Numbered from the stretch's first letter, positions 39,475 through 53,302 are shown. The stretch: DNA of 64,000 bases from Holothuria scabra (GCA_037179385.1 CM074185.1:7435371-7499370), one strand, 5' to 3'. Notes: generated from the sequence alone by a model not told the origin. Numbers and translations: made by a program.

Positions 39475-42400
39475 CGACTCGCTTTCTATCATGATTAAAA
39501 GATTAGTAAAAAGTAAGATATTCCCTAATAAATAATGAGACAACCTCTTTGATGCAAATCAGCCAGACCTGAGACAAGATCCCAGAAAATGTTTCATTGA
39601 TAAAATGAAATAAACCTCGACAGATGTATATAAAAATAAATTTTGAGTAAAGTTACAGTTACCTCAGTAGGTTTAACTGTCCTCGTACGAACCAGAGAAA
39701 TTGTGACGTTCTAGTGACGTATCTGTCACATAAGCCTCCATTTAGAGCGAAAATGAGAAAAATAAAGAAGAAACATCACTCGTAGAGGAAAATCTTGTCA
39801 AGAAACATGCAAAAATAATTAAAAACTTAATATACGAATATTTGATAAACGTAATTCCTTTATGCTAACACTACATCTGGCTGAAAATTTTGCTTTGAAA
39901 ATTCCACTCCAACGTGTGATAGATGCAGATGTTCAAGCTATATAAGGCATCTTCTACTATAACCTGCGTGGCACGCTGACGCCAAACCGGACGGTAGTGT
40001 TCACACATGGTCCTACTCTGATTGCACTGGGAGGCGAGTAGTGTTCCTCCCCAATGTATCGCCGGTCCTTGAGGGGAGTCCCGAGGAAAGATTGCTGTCG
40101 TATGCAAAGCACGCTGAGCGTCACTGTATGCAGAAGGGTACTAGAGAGGCGCCTGAGTTGGTTCTCTGTTGTAGTTGACAGGACACATAGCCGGCCAGAG
40201 ACCTTGAACGCTTGGCTTCAATCTTTTGGGTTTTTTTTTTTTTTTTTGTGTGTGTGTGTGTGTGTGTGTGTGAGGCGCCACCTTTTAAAAGAAAATCGAA
40301 AAACCTAAATGAAGCACGATAAAGTACCTAACCCCCATTAATTTTTCCATTGACTTACACACAAAATCCAAAAAGAAAAGAGGGCCTCTAAAAGGCTTGT
40401 CAAAGTTTTCGACAAGTGCTAGCTACCAGTCATATGAAAGCTGACGAGTTGGCCATCCATGGCATTTTCAATTTTCCATATCATGACCGTGGAGATATTT
40501 TTCTATTTTAGCTCAAAGTTCAATCACCCTTTTCCGGGCCTTGTTTTTCACTAAAAGCTTGGTATGCCTCCGCCGAATTCTAAAGCCCATAATTTCCACA
40601 AAAATGCTTCAATTAAGCTCATTTTTTCACCAGTGGTACTTCATTGAATATACTTTAATAAAAAGATTACAAAACACCCCATCATATTAGATATCATATC
40701 AAAAAAGTGCTCTCTTTAGGAACCCTATCTGAGGGCGAACAAACGGGACCCATTAACACACCAGCTATACTGGGATATGCTCACAAAGGAGAAAAAGACA
40801 AGAACGCCCCCAGTTGGAAATGAAAACTTTTTCAAACAGACTTAACTGATGCTGCTTTGATTTCTCATTCCGAACAAATACCACCTAAATGGGTTAATGT
40901 GTAATGCATGCGCAGAGTAGCGTGGGTAAAGGAATGGTATGTGGGACGAGGGTGAGCTGGAGTCAATGATAATTAGGGAGGGATCGAGGACCCGTAAAAT
41001 CATCGAGCAGCTGTTTAAGGTCGAAGGTGAATAGTTTTTCGTGTTCGTATGTAATATCACCGTTCTCGGTTACTTTATCAGCTTGATTTATGTATCTCTA
41101 TTTCTCGGCATCACCTTACTCGACAAGCTGTCTTGATATTTCAGAGTGTTTTTATACTTTCTCACTGTCTTTGTATTATATAATGTTCCTTAACTACTTG
41201 TGTAACTTACTGTAAAAACTATTTCAAATATTGTGAAACCCAATAAATGAAAAGAAATGCAATCATGGATTAGCTAAAAGTTGATTCGACCCTCGAATTT
41301 CGGACTTTGAGTCGATTACGTAGCCTGTTAATCAGAAGTTATTAGGCTATCTATGAAATCCGAAAAACAAGGCCAGATTTATCATTCTGGGCCTTGGACG
41401 GAAGTAAATTTGGGGCCCACACTATAACTCTTTTCCCGTGGTGTTATCGTGGAGAAAATAGCGTATTTGCCGGGATGGACAAGTGGAAACTCGTCCCCCC
41501 CCCCCTTCCACCCGGCCAAAGAAGAGCTTCCAAAAAGATGATGAACTCAAACCAGCGGGTTGAAAAGAGGACAAATTAAGAGAAGGTGAAACGGAGATTA
41601 AGTGAAAGGAAGACGAAAGAAAGGAAACTATTTAGCTTAATATCGGAGAAGCCGCTTGACTAGTTTATCCGTATTCGAGGAACTTATTAAAGTTACGTGT
41701 AATGCATTAAATTCCTATCAATCAATGTTCGTCTGATTAACGCAGCAAAAAGTTCTTTTCAGTTCCTTTTAGCAATTCCTACATTTTCACCCGTAACATA
41801 ATGTACCCATGACACCGCCTGTACAACACCGATGCCGTACTCCAGAGAATCAGTTATCGGACACTTTTCCAAATGAACTTAAGGTGTTTAACTAAGCTGA
41901 TATCTTCGGGATTTGAAATTTGGGCAGGATCTGGACAATTCGGGCAAACCATGTTACTTTTAAGACAAAAAACAAATAAGATTTCTTTTAATTACGAAAA
42001 AGCTCTCATCCAATCCATTCACACATTTGGCAGGAAAATTAGACAGAGTCATAGTCGGCATGGCAAACTTTTTAGGAAGGAAGAAGATTACAAAAATTTG
42101 CTTTATGGTAGGGAAACCTATGAAAAGACAATGTAAGCCCCAGTCCATATTTTTGCGTGCCGCACTTTGCCCGAAATAATAGATTATTCAAGAGAGAGTG
42201 AAAAATAAAAATCCGCGACGTTTTTGATTGCCATATGACGGGGCAGACGGGGAGAGGGATACATGTCATATATATGTCTTTATGCTTTAAAACATTTGTC
42301 CGAAAAGTGGTAGTACTGTAGTAGCCTATTTTGATCTATTTAAGTGTACCTCCAGTCGAATAATTCAAAAATATAATTTTAAAAGCACGAAAAATAAAAT

Positions 42401-43065
42401 CTTTCAGTCCAACTCCCATCTTCAAAGGACATTCTTGAGCCGAGATATAAAACGTTGACCTGTTTTTTTTTAAGGGAAACTGTATTTACAATCACGAGTA
42501 TATTTACACTATTTACAAAATATGAAATCGAATAAAATAGAATAAAAATGAAATAAGTGAAAACATCATAACACAAAACAAAATGTTGAAATTTATTCAC
42601 TTAAAACAATTGAGTGACAATTTTGTTGTGCGATTAACATTACCTGAAGGACCACACTTGACCAATTCTCACCGCCCTCAGACCATTAAAAGATCATTGG
42701 TGTGTCATGTATGGCTCAATTCTAGATTGGAAGAATAGAAAAGATATTGCACATGTTTTCAGCCAAAGGGCCGATCAGCTTTTTCTAAAGTCCCCGGACC
42801 CTCTGGCAAAGGGCCGTTCGGCGAAACATAAGCTTTCGACCAAACTTTAAAATTTGCCTTCAATAAGCAAAGTTACGTGCGCCAGGAAACGAATTTTGTC
42901 CCAGAATTTGCAGGCCTGAACAAAATGACCTGATCTATTACACTAATAGGGATGATTACTTGAATTATATTTATTTAAGTTGTAAATGGTTTGGTGTTCT
43001 CAGAATAACCCATCTAGAATTACATATCAACATTTATTAAACAAGTTGGTAACACCTTTTGAGAA
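39475..43065 (+). repeat. Array unit 12 (subgroup B2, expanded T/GT tract)
   Basis: 3591 bp. TATA 39939-39945; U2-like segment 42664-42782 (minus strand). T17 at 40231-40247 is followed by (GT)12 at 40248-40271, the longest GT tract in the array. A private small deletion removes TTGAAAT-type sequence at about 42519. Confidence 0.95.
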
Positions 43066-46000
43066 CGACTCGCTTTCTATCATGATTAAAAGATTAGTAA
43101 AAAGTAAGATATTCCCTAATAAATAATGAGACAACCTCTTTGATGCAAATCAGCCAGACCTGAGACAAGATCCCAGAAAATGTTTCATTGATAAAATGAA
43201 ATAAACCTCGACAGATGTATATAAAAATAAATTTTGAGTAAAGTTACAGTTACCTCAGTAGGTTTAACTGTCCTCGTACGAACCAGAGAAATTGTGACGT
43301 TCTAGTGACGTATCTGTCACATAAGCCTCCATTTAGAGCGAAAATGAGAAAAATAAAGAAGAAACATCACTCGTAGAGGAAAATCTTGTCAAGAAACATG
43401 CAAAAATAATTACAAACTTAATATACGAATATTTGATAAACGTAATTCCTTTATGCTAACACTACATCTGGCTGAAAATTTTGCTTTGAAAATTCCACTC
43501 CAACGTGTGATAGATGCAGATGTTCAAGCTATATAAGGCATCTTCTACTATAACCTGCGTGGCACGCTGACGCCAAACCGGACGGTAGTGTTCACACATG
43601 GTCCTACTCTGATTGCACTGGGAGGCGAGTAGTGTTCCTCCCCAATGTATCGCCGGTCCTTGAGGGGAGTCCCGAGGAAAGATTGCTGTCGTATGCAAAG
43701 CACGCTGAGCGTCACTGTATGCAGAAGGGTACTAGAGAGGCGCCTGAGTTGGTTCTCTGTTGTAGTTGACAGGACACATAGCCGGCCAGAGACCTTGAAC
43801 GCTTGGCTTCAATCTTTTGGGTTTTTTTTCTTTTCTTTTTTGTGTGTGTGTGAGGCGCCACCTTTTAAAAGAAAATCGAAAAACCTAAATGAAGCACGAT
43901 AAAGTACCTAACCCCCATTAATTTTTCCATTGACTTACACACAAAATCCAAAAAGAAAAGAGGGCCTCTAAAAGGCTTGTCAAAGTTTTCGACAAGTGCT
44001 AGCTACCAGTCATATGAAAGCTGACGAGTTGGCCATCCATGGCATTTTCAATTTTCCATATCATGACCGTGGAGATATTTTTCTATTTTAGCTCAAAGTT
44101 CAATCACCCTTTTCCGGGCCTTGTTTTTCACTAAAAGCTTGGTATGCCTCCGCCGAATTCTAAAGCCCATAATTTCCACAAAAATGCTTCAATTAAGCTC
44201 ATTTTTTCACCAGTGGTACTTCATTGAATATACTTTAATAAAAAGATTACAAAACACCCCATCATATTAGATATCATATCAAAAAAGTGCTCTCTTTAGG
44301 AACCCTATCTGAGGGCGAACAAACGGGACCCATTAACACACCAGCTATACTGGGATATGCTCACAAAGGAGAAAAAGACAAGAACGGCCCCAGTTGGAAA
44401 TCAAAACTTTTTCAAACAGACTTAACTGATGCTGCTTTGATTTCTCATTCCGAACAAATACCACCTAAATGGGTTAATGTGTAATGCATGCGCAGAGTAG
44501 CGTGGGTAAAGGAATGGTATGTGGGACGAGGGTGAGCTGGAGTCAATGATAATTAGGGAGGGATCGAGGACCCGTAAAATCATCGAGCAGCTGTTTAAGG
44601 TCGAAGGTGAATAGTTTTTCGTGTTCGTATGTAATATCACCGTTCTCGGTTACTTTATCAGCTTGATTTATGTATCTCTATTTCTCGGCATCACCTTACT
44701 CGACAAGCTCTCTTGATATTTCAGAGTGTTTTTATACTTTCTCACTGTCTTTGTATTATATAATGTTCCTTTACTACTTGTGTAACTTACTGTAAAAACT
44801 ATTTCAAATATTATGAAACCCAATAAATGAAAAGAAATGCAATCATGGATTAGCTAAAAGTTGATTCGACCCTCGAATTTCGGACTTTGAGTCGATTACG
44901 TAGCCTGTTAATCAGAAGTTATTAGGCTATCTATGGAAATCCGAAAAACAAGGCCAGATTTATCATTCTGGGCCTTGGACGGAAGTAAATTTGGGGCCCA
45001 CACTATAACTCTTTTCCCGTGGTGTTATCGTGGAGAAAATAGCGTATTTGCCGGGATGGACAAGTGGAAACTCGTCCCCCCCCCCCCCACCCGGCCAAAG
45101 AAGAGCTTCCAAAGAGATGATGAACTCAAACCAGCGGGTTGAAAAGAGGACAAATTAAGAGAAGGTGAAACGGAGATTAAGTGAAAGGAAGACGAAAGAA
45201 AGGAAACTATTTAGCTTAATATCGGAGAAGCCGCTTGACTAGTTTATCCGTATTCGAGGAACTTATTAAAGTTACGTGTAATGCATTAAATTCCTATCAA
45301 TCAATGTTCGTCTGATTAACGCAGCAAAAAGTTCTTTTCAGTTCCTTTTAGCAATTCCTACATTTTCACCCGTAACATAATGTACCCATGACACCGCCTG
45401 TACAACACCGATGCCGTACTCCAGAGAATCAGTTATCGGACACTTTTCCAAATGAACTTAAGGTGTTTAACTAAGCTGATATCTTCGGGATTTGAAATTT
45501 GGGCAGGATCTGGACAATTCGGGCAAACCATGTTACTTTTAAGACAAAAAACAAATAAGATTTCTTTTAATTACGAAAAAGCTCTCATCCAATCCATTCA
45601 CACATTTGGCAGGAAAATTAGACAGAGTCATATTCGGCATGGCAAACTTTTTAGGAAGGAAGAAGATTACAAAAATTTGCTTTATGGTAGGGAAACCTAT
45701 GAAAAGACAATGTAAGCCCCAGTCCTTATTTTTGCGTGCCGCACTTTGCCCGAAATAATAGATTATTCAAGAGAGAGTGAAAAATAAAAATCCGCGACGT
45801 TTTTGATTGTCATATGACGGGGCAGACGGGGAGAGGGATACATGTCATATATATGTCTTTATGCTTTAAAACATTTGTCCGAAAAGTGGTAGTACTGTAG
45901 TAGCCTATTTTGATCTATTTAAGTGTACCTCCAGTCGAATAATTCAAAAATACAATTTTAAAAGCACGAAAAATAAAATCTTTCAGTCTAACTCCCATCT

Positions 46001-46647
46001 TCAAAGGACATTCTTGAGCCGAGATATAAAACGTTGACCTGTTTTTTAAGGGAAACTGTATTTACAATCACGAGTATATTTACACTATTTACAAAATTGA
46101 AATATGAAATCGAATAAAATAGAATAAAAATAAAATAAGTGAAAACATCATAACACAAAACAAAATGTTGAAATTTATTCACTTAAAACAATTGAGTGAC
46201 AATTTTGTTGTGCGATTAACATTACCTGAAGGACCACACTTGACCAATTCTCACCCCCCTCAGACCATTAAAAGATCATTGGTGTGTCATGTATGGCTCA
46301 ATTCTAGATTGGAAGAATAGAAAAGATATTGCACATGTTTTCAGCCAAAGGGCCGATCAGCTTTTTCTAAAGTCCCCCGACCCTCTGGCAAAGGGCCGTT
46401 CGGCGAAACATAAGCTTTCGACCAAACTTTAAAATTTGCCTTCAATAAGCAAAGTTACGTGCGCCAGGAAACGAATTTTGTCCCAGAATTTGCAGGCCTG
46501 AACAAAATGACCTGATCTATTACACTAATAGGGATGATTACTTGAATTATATTTATTTAAGTTGTAAATGGTTTGGTGTTCTCAGAATAACCCATCTAGA
46601 ATTACATATCAACATTTATTAAACAAGTTGGTAACACCTTTTGAGAA
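43066..46647 (+). repeat. Array unit 13 (subgroup B2)
   Basis: 3582 bp. TATA 43530-43536; U2-like segment 46246-46364 (minus strand). An open frame at 44287-44484 that is interrupted in units 1-12 is uninterrupted here. Confidence 0.95.
44287..44484 (+). pseudogene. Relic open frame intact only in units 13-15 (unit 13 copy)
   Basis: Without an ATG (the first listed codon is GTG), the frame runs 65 codons and ends ...HSEQIPPKWVNV before a stop. It continues open for about ten codons upstream. In units 3-12 the codon at W-K-S is TGA (ATGA for ATCA). In units 1-2 the A-run frame is shifted as well. Copies in units 14 (47868-48065) and 15 (51334-51531) differ by a G/A residue. Composition looks protein-like (charged, no low complexity), but I recognise no family. 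It could be a captured exon or transposon fragment, or a chance open frame. Confidence 0.2.
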
Positions 46648-49600
46648 CGACTCGCTTTCTATCATGATTAAAAGATTAGTAAAAAGTAAGATATTCCCTA
46701 ATAAATAATGAGACAACCTCTTTGATGCAAATCAGCCAGATCTGAGACAAGATCCCAGAAAATGTTTCATTGATAAAATGAAATAAACCTCGACAGATGT
46801 ATATAAAAATAAATTTTGAGTAAAGTTACAGTTACCTCAGTAGGTTTAACTGTCCTCGTACGAACCAGAGAAATTGTGACGTTCTAGTGACGTATCTGTC
46901 ACATAAGCCTCCATTTAGAGCGAAAATGAGAAAAATAAAGAAGAAACATCACTCGTAGAGGAAAATCTTGTCAAGAAACATGCAAAAATAATTACAAACT
47001 TAATATACGAATATTTGATAAACGTAATTCCTTTATGCTAACACTACATCTGGCTGAAAATTTTGCTTTGAAAATTCCACTCCAACGTGTGATAGATGCA
47101 GATGTTCAAGCTATATAAGGCATCATCTACTATAACCTGCGTGGCACGCTGACGCCAAACCGGACGGTAGTGTTCACACATGGTCCTACTCTGATTGCAC
47201 TGGGAGGCGAGTAGTGTTCCTCCCCAATGTATCGCCGGTCCTTGAGGGGAGTCCCGAGGAAAGATTGCTGTCGTATGCAAAGCACGCTGAGCGTCACTGT
47301 ATGCAGAAGGGTACTAGAGAGGCGCCTGAGTTGGTTCTCTGTTGTAGTTGACAGGACACATAGCCGGCCAGAGACCTTGAACGCTTGGCTTCAATCTTTT
47401 GGGTTTTTTTCTTTTCTTTTTTGTGTGTGTGTGAGGCGCCACCTTTTAAAAGAAAATCGAAAAACCTAAATGAAGCACGATAAAGTACCTAACCCCCATT
47501 AATTTTTCCATTGACTTACACACAAAATCCAAAAAGAAAAGAGGGCCTCTAAAAGGCTTGTCAAAGTTTTCGACAAGTGCAAGCTACCAGTCATATGAAA
47601 GCTGACGAGTTGGCCATCCATGGCATTTTCAATTTTCCATATCATGACCGTGGAGATATTTTTCTATTTTAGCTCAAAGTTCAATCACCCTTTTCCGGGC
47701 CTTGTTTTTCACTAAAAGCTTGGTATGCCTCCGCCGAATTCTAAAGCCCATAATTTCCACAAAAATGCTTCAATTAAGCTCATTTTTTCACCAGTGGTAC
47801 TTCATTGAATATACTTTAATAAAAAGATTACAAAACACCCCATCATATTAGATATCATATCAAAAAAGTGCTCTCTTTAGGAACCCTATCTGAGGGCGAA
47901 CAAACGGGACCCATTAACACACCAGCTATACTGGGATATGCTCACAAAGGAGAAAAAGACAAGAACGCCCCCAGTTGGAAATCAAAACTTTTTCAAACAG
48001 ACTTAACTGATGCTGCTTTGATTTCTCATTCCGAACAAATACCACCTAAATGGGTTAATGTGTAATGCATGCGCAGAGTAGCGTGGGTAAAGGAATGGTA
48101 TGTGGGACGAGGGTGAGCTGGAGTCAATGATAATTAGGGAGGGATCGAGGACCCGTAAAATCATCGAGCAGCTGTTTAAGGTCGAAGGTGAATAGTTTTT
48201 CGTGTTCGTATGTAATATCACCGTTCTCGGTTACTTTATCAGCTTGATTTATGTATCTCTATTTCTCGGCATCACCTTACTCGACAAGCTCTCTTGATAT
48301 TTCAGAGTGTTTTTATACTTTCTCACTGTCTTTGTATTATATAATGTTCCTTTACTACTTGTGTAACTTACTGTAAAAACTATTTCAAATATTATGAAAC
48401 CCAATAAATGAAAAGAAATGCAATCATGGATTAGCTAAAAGTTGATTCGACCCTCGAATTTCGGACTTTGAGTCGATTACGTAGCCTGTTAATCAGAAGT
48501 TATTAGGCTATCTATGGAAATCCGAAAAACAAGGCCAGATTTATCATTCTGGGCCTTGGACGGAAGTAAATTTGGGGCCCACACTATAACTCTTTTCCCG
48601 TGGTGTTATCGTGGAGAAAATAGCGTATTTGCCGGGATGGACAAGTGGAAACTCGTCCCCCCCCCCCCCACCCGGCCAAAGAAGAGCTTCCAAAGAGATG
48701 ATGAACTCAAACCAGCGGGTTGAAAAGAGGACAAATTAAGAGAAGGTGAAACGGAGATTAAGTGAAAGGAAGACGAAAGAAAGGAAACTATTTAGCTTAA
48801 TATCGGAGAAGCCGCTTGACTAGTTTATCCGTATTCGAGGAACTTATTAAAGTTACGTGTAATGCATTAAATTCCAATCAATCAATGTTCGTCTGATTAA
48901 CGCAGCAAAAAGTTCTTTTCAGTTCCTTTTAGCAATTCCTACATTTTCACCCGTAACATAATGTACCCATGACACCGCCTGTACAACACCGATGCCGTAC
49001 TCCAGAGAATCAGTTATCGGACACTTTTCCAAATGAACTTAAGGTGTTTAACTAAGCTGATATCTTCGGGATTTGAAATTTGGGCAGGATCTGGACAATT
49101 CGGGCAAACCATGTTACTTTTAAGACAAAAAACAAATAAGATTTCTTTTAATTACGAAAAAGCTCTCATCCAATCCATTCACACATTTGACAGGAAAAGT
49201 AGACAGAGTCATAGTCGGCATGGCAAACTTTTTAGGAAGGAAGAAGATTACAAAAATTTGCTTTATGGTAGGGAAACCTATGAAAAGACAATGTAAGCCC
49301 CAGTCCATATTTTTGCGTGCCGCACTTTGCCCGAAATAATAGATTATTCAAGAGAGAGTGAAAAATAAAAATCCGCGACGTTTTTGATTGCCATATGACG
49401 GGGCAGACGGGGAGAGGGATACATGTCATATATATGTCTTTATGCTTTAAAACATTTGTCCGAAAAGTGGTAGTACTGTAGTAGCCTATTTTGATCTATT
49501 TAAGTGTACCTCCAGTCGAATAATTCAAAAATACAATTTTAAAAGCACGAAAAATAAAATCTTTCAGTCCAACTCCCATCTTCAAAGGACATTCTTGAGC

Positions 49601-50230
49601 CGAGATATAAAACGTTGACCTGTTTTTTTTAAGGGAAATTGTATTTACAATCACGAGTATATTTACACTATTTACAAAATTGAAATATGAAATCGAATAA
49701 AATAGAATAAAAATAAAATAAGTGAAAACATCATAACACAAAACAAAATGTTGAAATTTATTCACTTAAAACAATTGAGTGACAATTTTGTTGTGCGATT
49801 AACATTACCTGAAGGACCACACTTGACCAATTCTCACCCCCCTCAGACCATTAAAAGATCATTGGTGTGTCATGTATGGCTCAATTCTAGATTGGAAGAA
49901 TAGAAAAGATACTGCACATGTTTTCAGCCAAAGGGCCGATCAGCTTTTTCTAAAGTCCCCCGACCCTCTGGCAAAGGGCCGTTCGGCGAAACATAAGCTT
50001 TCGACCAAACTTTAAAATTTGCCTTCAATAAGCAAAGTTACGTGCGCCAGGAAACGAATTTTGTCCCAGAATTTGCAGGCCTGAACAAAATGACCTGATC
50101 TATTACACTAATAGGGATGATTACTTGAATTATATTTATTTAAGTTGTAAATGGTTTAGTGTTCTCAGAATAACCCATCTAGAATTACATATCAACATTT
50201 ATTAAACAAGTTTGTAACACCTTTTGAGAA
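46648..50230 (+). repeat. Array unit 14 (subgroup B2)
   Basis: 3583 bp. TATA 47112-47118; U2-like segment 49829-49947 (minus strand). The U2-like segment keeps GCAGTATC as in subgroup A, although the rest of the unit is B2. The open frame at 47868-48065 is intact. Confidence 0.95.
47868..48065 (+). pseudogene. Relic open frame, unit 14 copy
   Basis: Same frame as at 44287, with Ala in place of Gly at one site and no interruption. No recognised family and no ATG start. Confidence 0.18.
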
Positions 50231-53200
50231 CGACTCGCTATCTATCATGATTAAAAGATTAGTAAAAAGTAAGATAATTTTGAGTAAAGTTACAGTTACC
50301 TCAGTAGGTTTAACTGTCCTCGTACGAACCAGAGAAATTGTGACGTTCTAGTGACGTATCTGTCACATAAGCCTCCATTTAGAGCGAAAATGAGAAAAAT
50401 AAAGAAGAAACATCACTCGTAGAGGAAAATCTTGTCAAGAAACATGCAAAAATAATTACAAACTTAATATACGAATATTTGATAAACGTAATTCCTTTAT
50501 GCTAACACTACATCTGGCTGAAAATTTTGCTTTGAAAATTCCACTCCAACGTGTGATAGATGCAGATGTTCAAGCTATATAAGGCATCTTCTACTATAAC
50601 CTGCGTGGCACGCTGACGCCAATCCGGACGGTAGTGTTCACACATGGTCCTACTCTGATTGCACTGGGAGGCGAGTAGTGTTCCTCCCCAATGTATCGCC
50701 GGTCCTTGAGGGGAGTCCCGAGGAAAGATTGCTGTCGTATGCAAAGCACGCTGAGCGTCACTGTATGCAGAAGGGTACTAGAGAGGCGCCTGAGTTGGTT
50801 CTCTGTTGTAGTTGACAGGACACATAGCCGGCCAGAGACCTTGAACGCTTGGCTTCAATCTTTTGGGGTTTTTTTTCTTTTCTTTTTTGTGTGTGTGTGA
50901 GGCGCCACCTTTTAAAAGAAAATCGAAAAACCTAAATGAAGCACGATAAAGTACCTAACCCCCATTAATTTTTCCATTGACTTACACACAAAATCCAAAA
51001 AGAAAAGAGGGCCTCTAAAAGGCTTGTCAAAGTTTTCGACAAGTGCAAGCTACCAGTCATATGAAAGCTGACGAGTTGGCCATCCATGGCATTTTCAATT
51101 TTCCATATCATGACCGTGAAGATATTTTTCTATTTTAGCTCAAAGTTCAATCACCCTTTTCCGGGCCTTGTTTTTCACTAAAAGCTTGGTATGCCTCCGC
51201 CGAATTCTAAAGCCCATAATTTCCACAAAAATGCTTCAATTAAGCTCATTTTTTCACCAGTGGTACTTCATTGAATATACTTTAATAAAAAGATTACAAA
51301 ACACCCCATCATATTAGATATCATATCAAAAAAGTGCTCTCTTTAGGAACCCTATCTGAGGGCGAACAAACGGGACCCATTAACACACCAGCTATACTGG
51401 GATATGCTCACAAAGGAGAAAAAGACAAGAACGGCCCCAGTTGGAAATCAAAACTTTTTCAAACAGACTTAACTGATGCTGCTTTGATTTCTCATTCCGA
51501 ACAAATACCACCTAAATGGGTTAATGTGTAATGCATGCGCAGAGTAGCGTGGGTAAAGGCATGGTATGTGGGACGAGGGTGAGCTGGAGTCAATGATAAT
51601 TAGGGAGGGATCGAGCAGCTGTTTAAGGTCGAAGGTGAATAGTTTTTCGTGTTCGTATGTAATATCACCGTTCTCGGTTACTTTATCAGCTTGATTTATG
51701 TATCTCTATTTCTCGGCATCATCTTACTCGACAAGCTCTCTTGATATTTCAGAGTGTTTTTATACTTTCTCACTGTCTTTGTATTATATAATGTTCCTTT
51801 ACTACTTGTGTAACTTACTGTAAAAACTATTTCAAATATTATGAAACCCAATAAATGAAAAGAAATGCAATCATGGATTAGCTAAAAGTTGATTCGACCC
51901 TCGAATTTCGGACTTTGAGTCGATTACGTAGCCTGTTAATCAGAAGTTATTAGGCTATCTATGGAAATCCGAAAAACAAGGCCAGATTTATCATTCTGGG
52001 CCTTGGACGGAAGTAAATTTGGGGCCCACACTATAACGCTTTTCCCGTGGTGTTATCGTGGAGAAAATAGCGTATTTGCCGGGATGGACAAGTGGAAACT
52101 CGTCCCCCCCCCCCCACCCGGCCAAAGAAGAGCTTCCAAAGAGATGATGAACTCAAACCAGCGGGTTGAAAAGAGGACAAATTAAGAGAAGGTGAAACGG
52201 AGATTAAGTGAAAGGAAGACGAAAGAAAGGAAACTATTTAGCTTAATATCGGAGAAGCCGCTTGACTAGTTTATCCGTATTCGAGGAACTTATTAAAGTT
52301 ACGTGTAATGCATTAAATTCCAATCAATCAATGTTCGTCTGATTAACGCAGCAAAAAGTTCTTTTCAGTTCCTTTTAGCAATTCCTACATTTTCACCCGT
52401 AACATAATGTACCCATGACACCGCCTGTACAACACCGATGCCGTACTCCAGAGAATCAGTTATCGGACACTTTTCCAAATGAACTTAAGGTGTTTAACTA
52501 AGCTGATATCTTCGGGATTTGAAATTTGGGCAGGATCTGGACATTTCGGGCAAACCATGTTACTTTTAAGACAAAAAACAAATAAGATTTCTTTTAATTA
52601 CGAAAAAGCTCTCATCCAATCCATTCACACATTTGGCAGGAAAATTAGACAGAGTCATAGTCGGCATGGCAAACTTTTTAGGAAGGAAGAAGATTACAAA
52701 AATTTGCTTTATGGTAGGGAAACCTATGAAAAGACAATGTAAGCCCCAGTCCATATTTTTGCGTGCCGCACTTTGCCCGAAATAATAGATTATTCAAGAG
52801 AGAGTGAAAAATAAAAATCCGCGACGTTTTTGATTGCCATATGACGGGGCAGACGGGGAGAGGGATACATGTCATATATATGTCTTTATGCTTTAAAACA
52901 TTTGTCCGAAAAGTGGTAGTACTGCAGTAGCCTATTTTGATCTATTTAAGTGTACCTCCAGTCGAATAATTCAAAAATATAATTTTAAAAGCACGAAAAA
53001 TAAAATCTTTCAGTCCAACTCCCATCTTCAAAGGACATTCTTGAGCCGAGATATAAAACGTTGACCTGTTTTTTTTAAGGGAAACTGTATTTACAATCAC
53101 GAGTATATTTACACTATTTACAAAATTGAAATATGAAATCGAATAAAATAGAATAAAAACAAAATAAGTGAAAACATCATAACACAAACAAAATGTTGAA

Positions 53201-53302
53201 ATTTATTCGATTAAAACAATTGAGTACATTGCGCAACAATTAGTGACAATTTTGTTGTGCGATTCACATTACCTGAAGGACCACACTTGGCCAGTTCTCA
53301 CC
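50231..53302 (+). repeat. Array unit 15 (terminal, truncated and decayed)
   Basis: 3072 bp, the right edge of the array. It lacks 119 bp corresponding to unit positions 47-165 (junction at about 50276), which removes the octamer. A second deletion of 19 bp at about 51614 lies between ATCGAG direct repeats. TATA 50576-50582 is retained, as is an open frame at 51334-51531. It keeps the 22-bp segment that units 5-14 lost, and its last 100 bp are more diverged than any other copy. It ends just inside the 3' side of the U2-like segment, so it has no U2-like 5' part. Confidence 0.95.
51334..51531 (+). pseudogene. Relic open frame, unit 15 copy
   Basis: Same 65-codon frame as in unit 13, intact in the edge unit even though that unit is otherwise the most decayed. 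Confidence 0.18.

Larger units (their letters stand above)
1..53302 (+). repeat. Macrosatellite array, about 3.59-kb unit, 14 full copies plus one partial
   Basis: The same 3.58-3.60 kb sequence recurs head-to-tail. Taking the motif CGACTCGC as an arbitrary phase, units start at 1, 3593, 7192, 10794, 14399, 17979, 21560, 25141, 28719, 32298, 35891, 39475, 43066, 46648 and 50231. Copies share the same order of landmarks and are nearly identical over about 1.5 kb, with more variation over the remaining 2 kb. Homology stops sharply after 53302. The left end is not reached. Many private and subgroup-specific substitutions and indels argue against a simple assembly duplication. No frame exceeds 99 codons, so the unit is not a protein-coding tandem gene such as a histone cluster. 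No 5S, tRNA, U1, U4, U5 or U6 sequence was recognised inside it; the only RNA-gene resemblance is to U2 (minus strand). Confidence 0.97.

Noticed and set aside
1..53302. CRISPR array, histone cluster or rDNA as the explanation of the tandem repeat
   Set aside because: The unit is 3.6 kb with no short repeat/spacer structure, no histone reading frames or histone 3' stem-loop, and no recognisable rRNA sequence.
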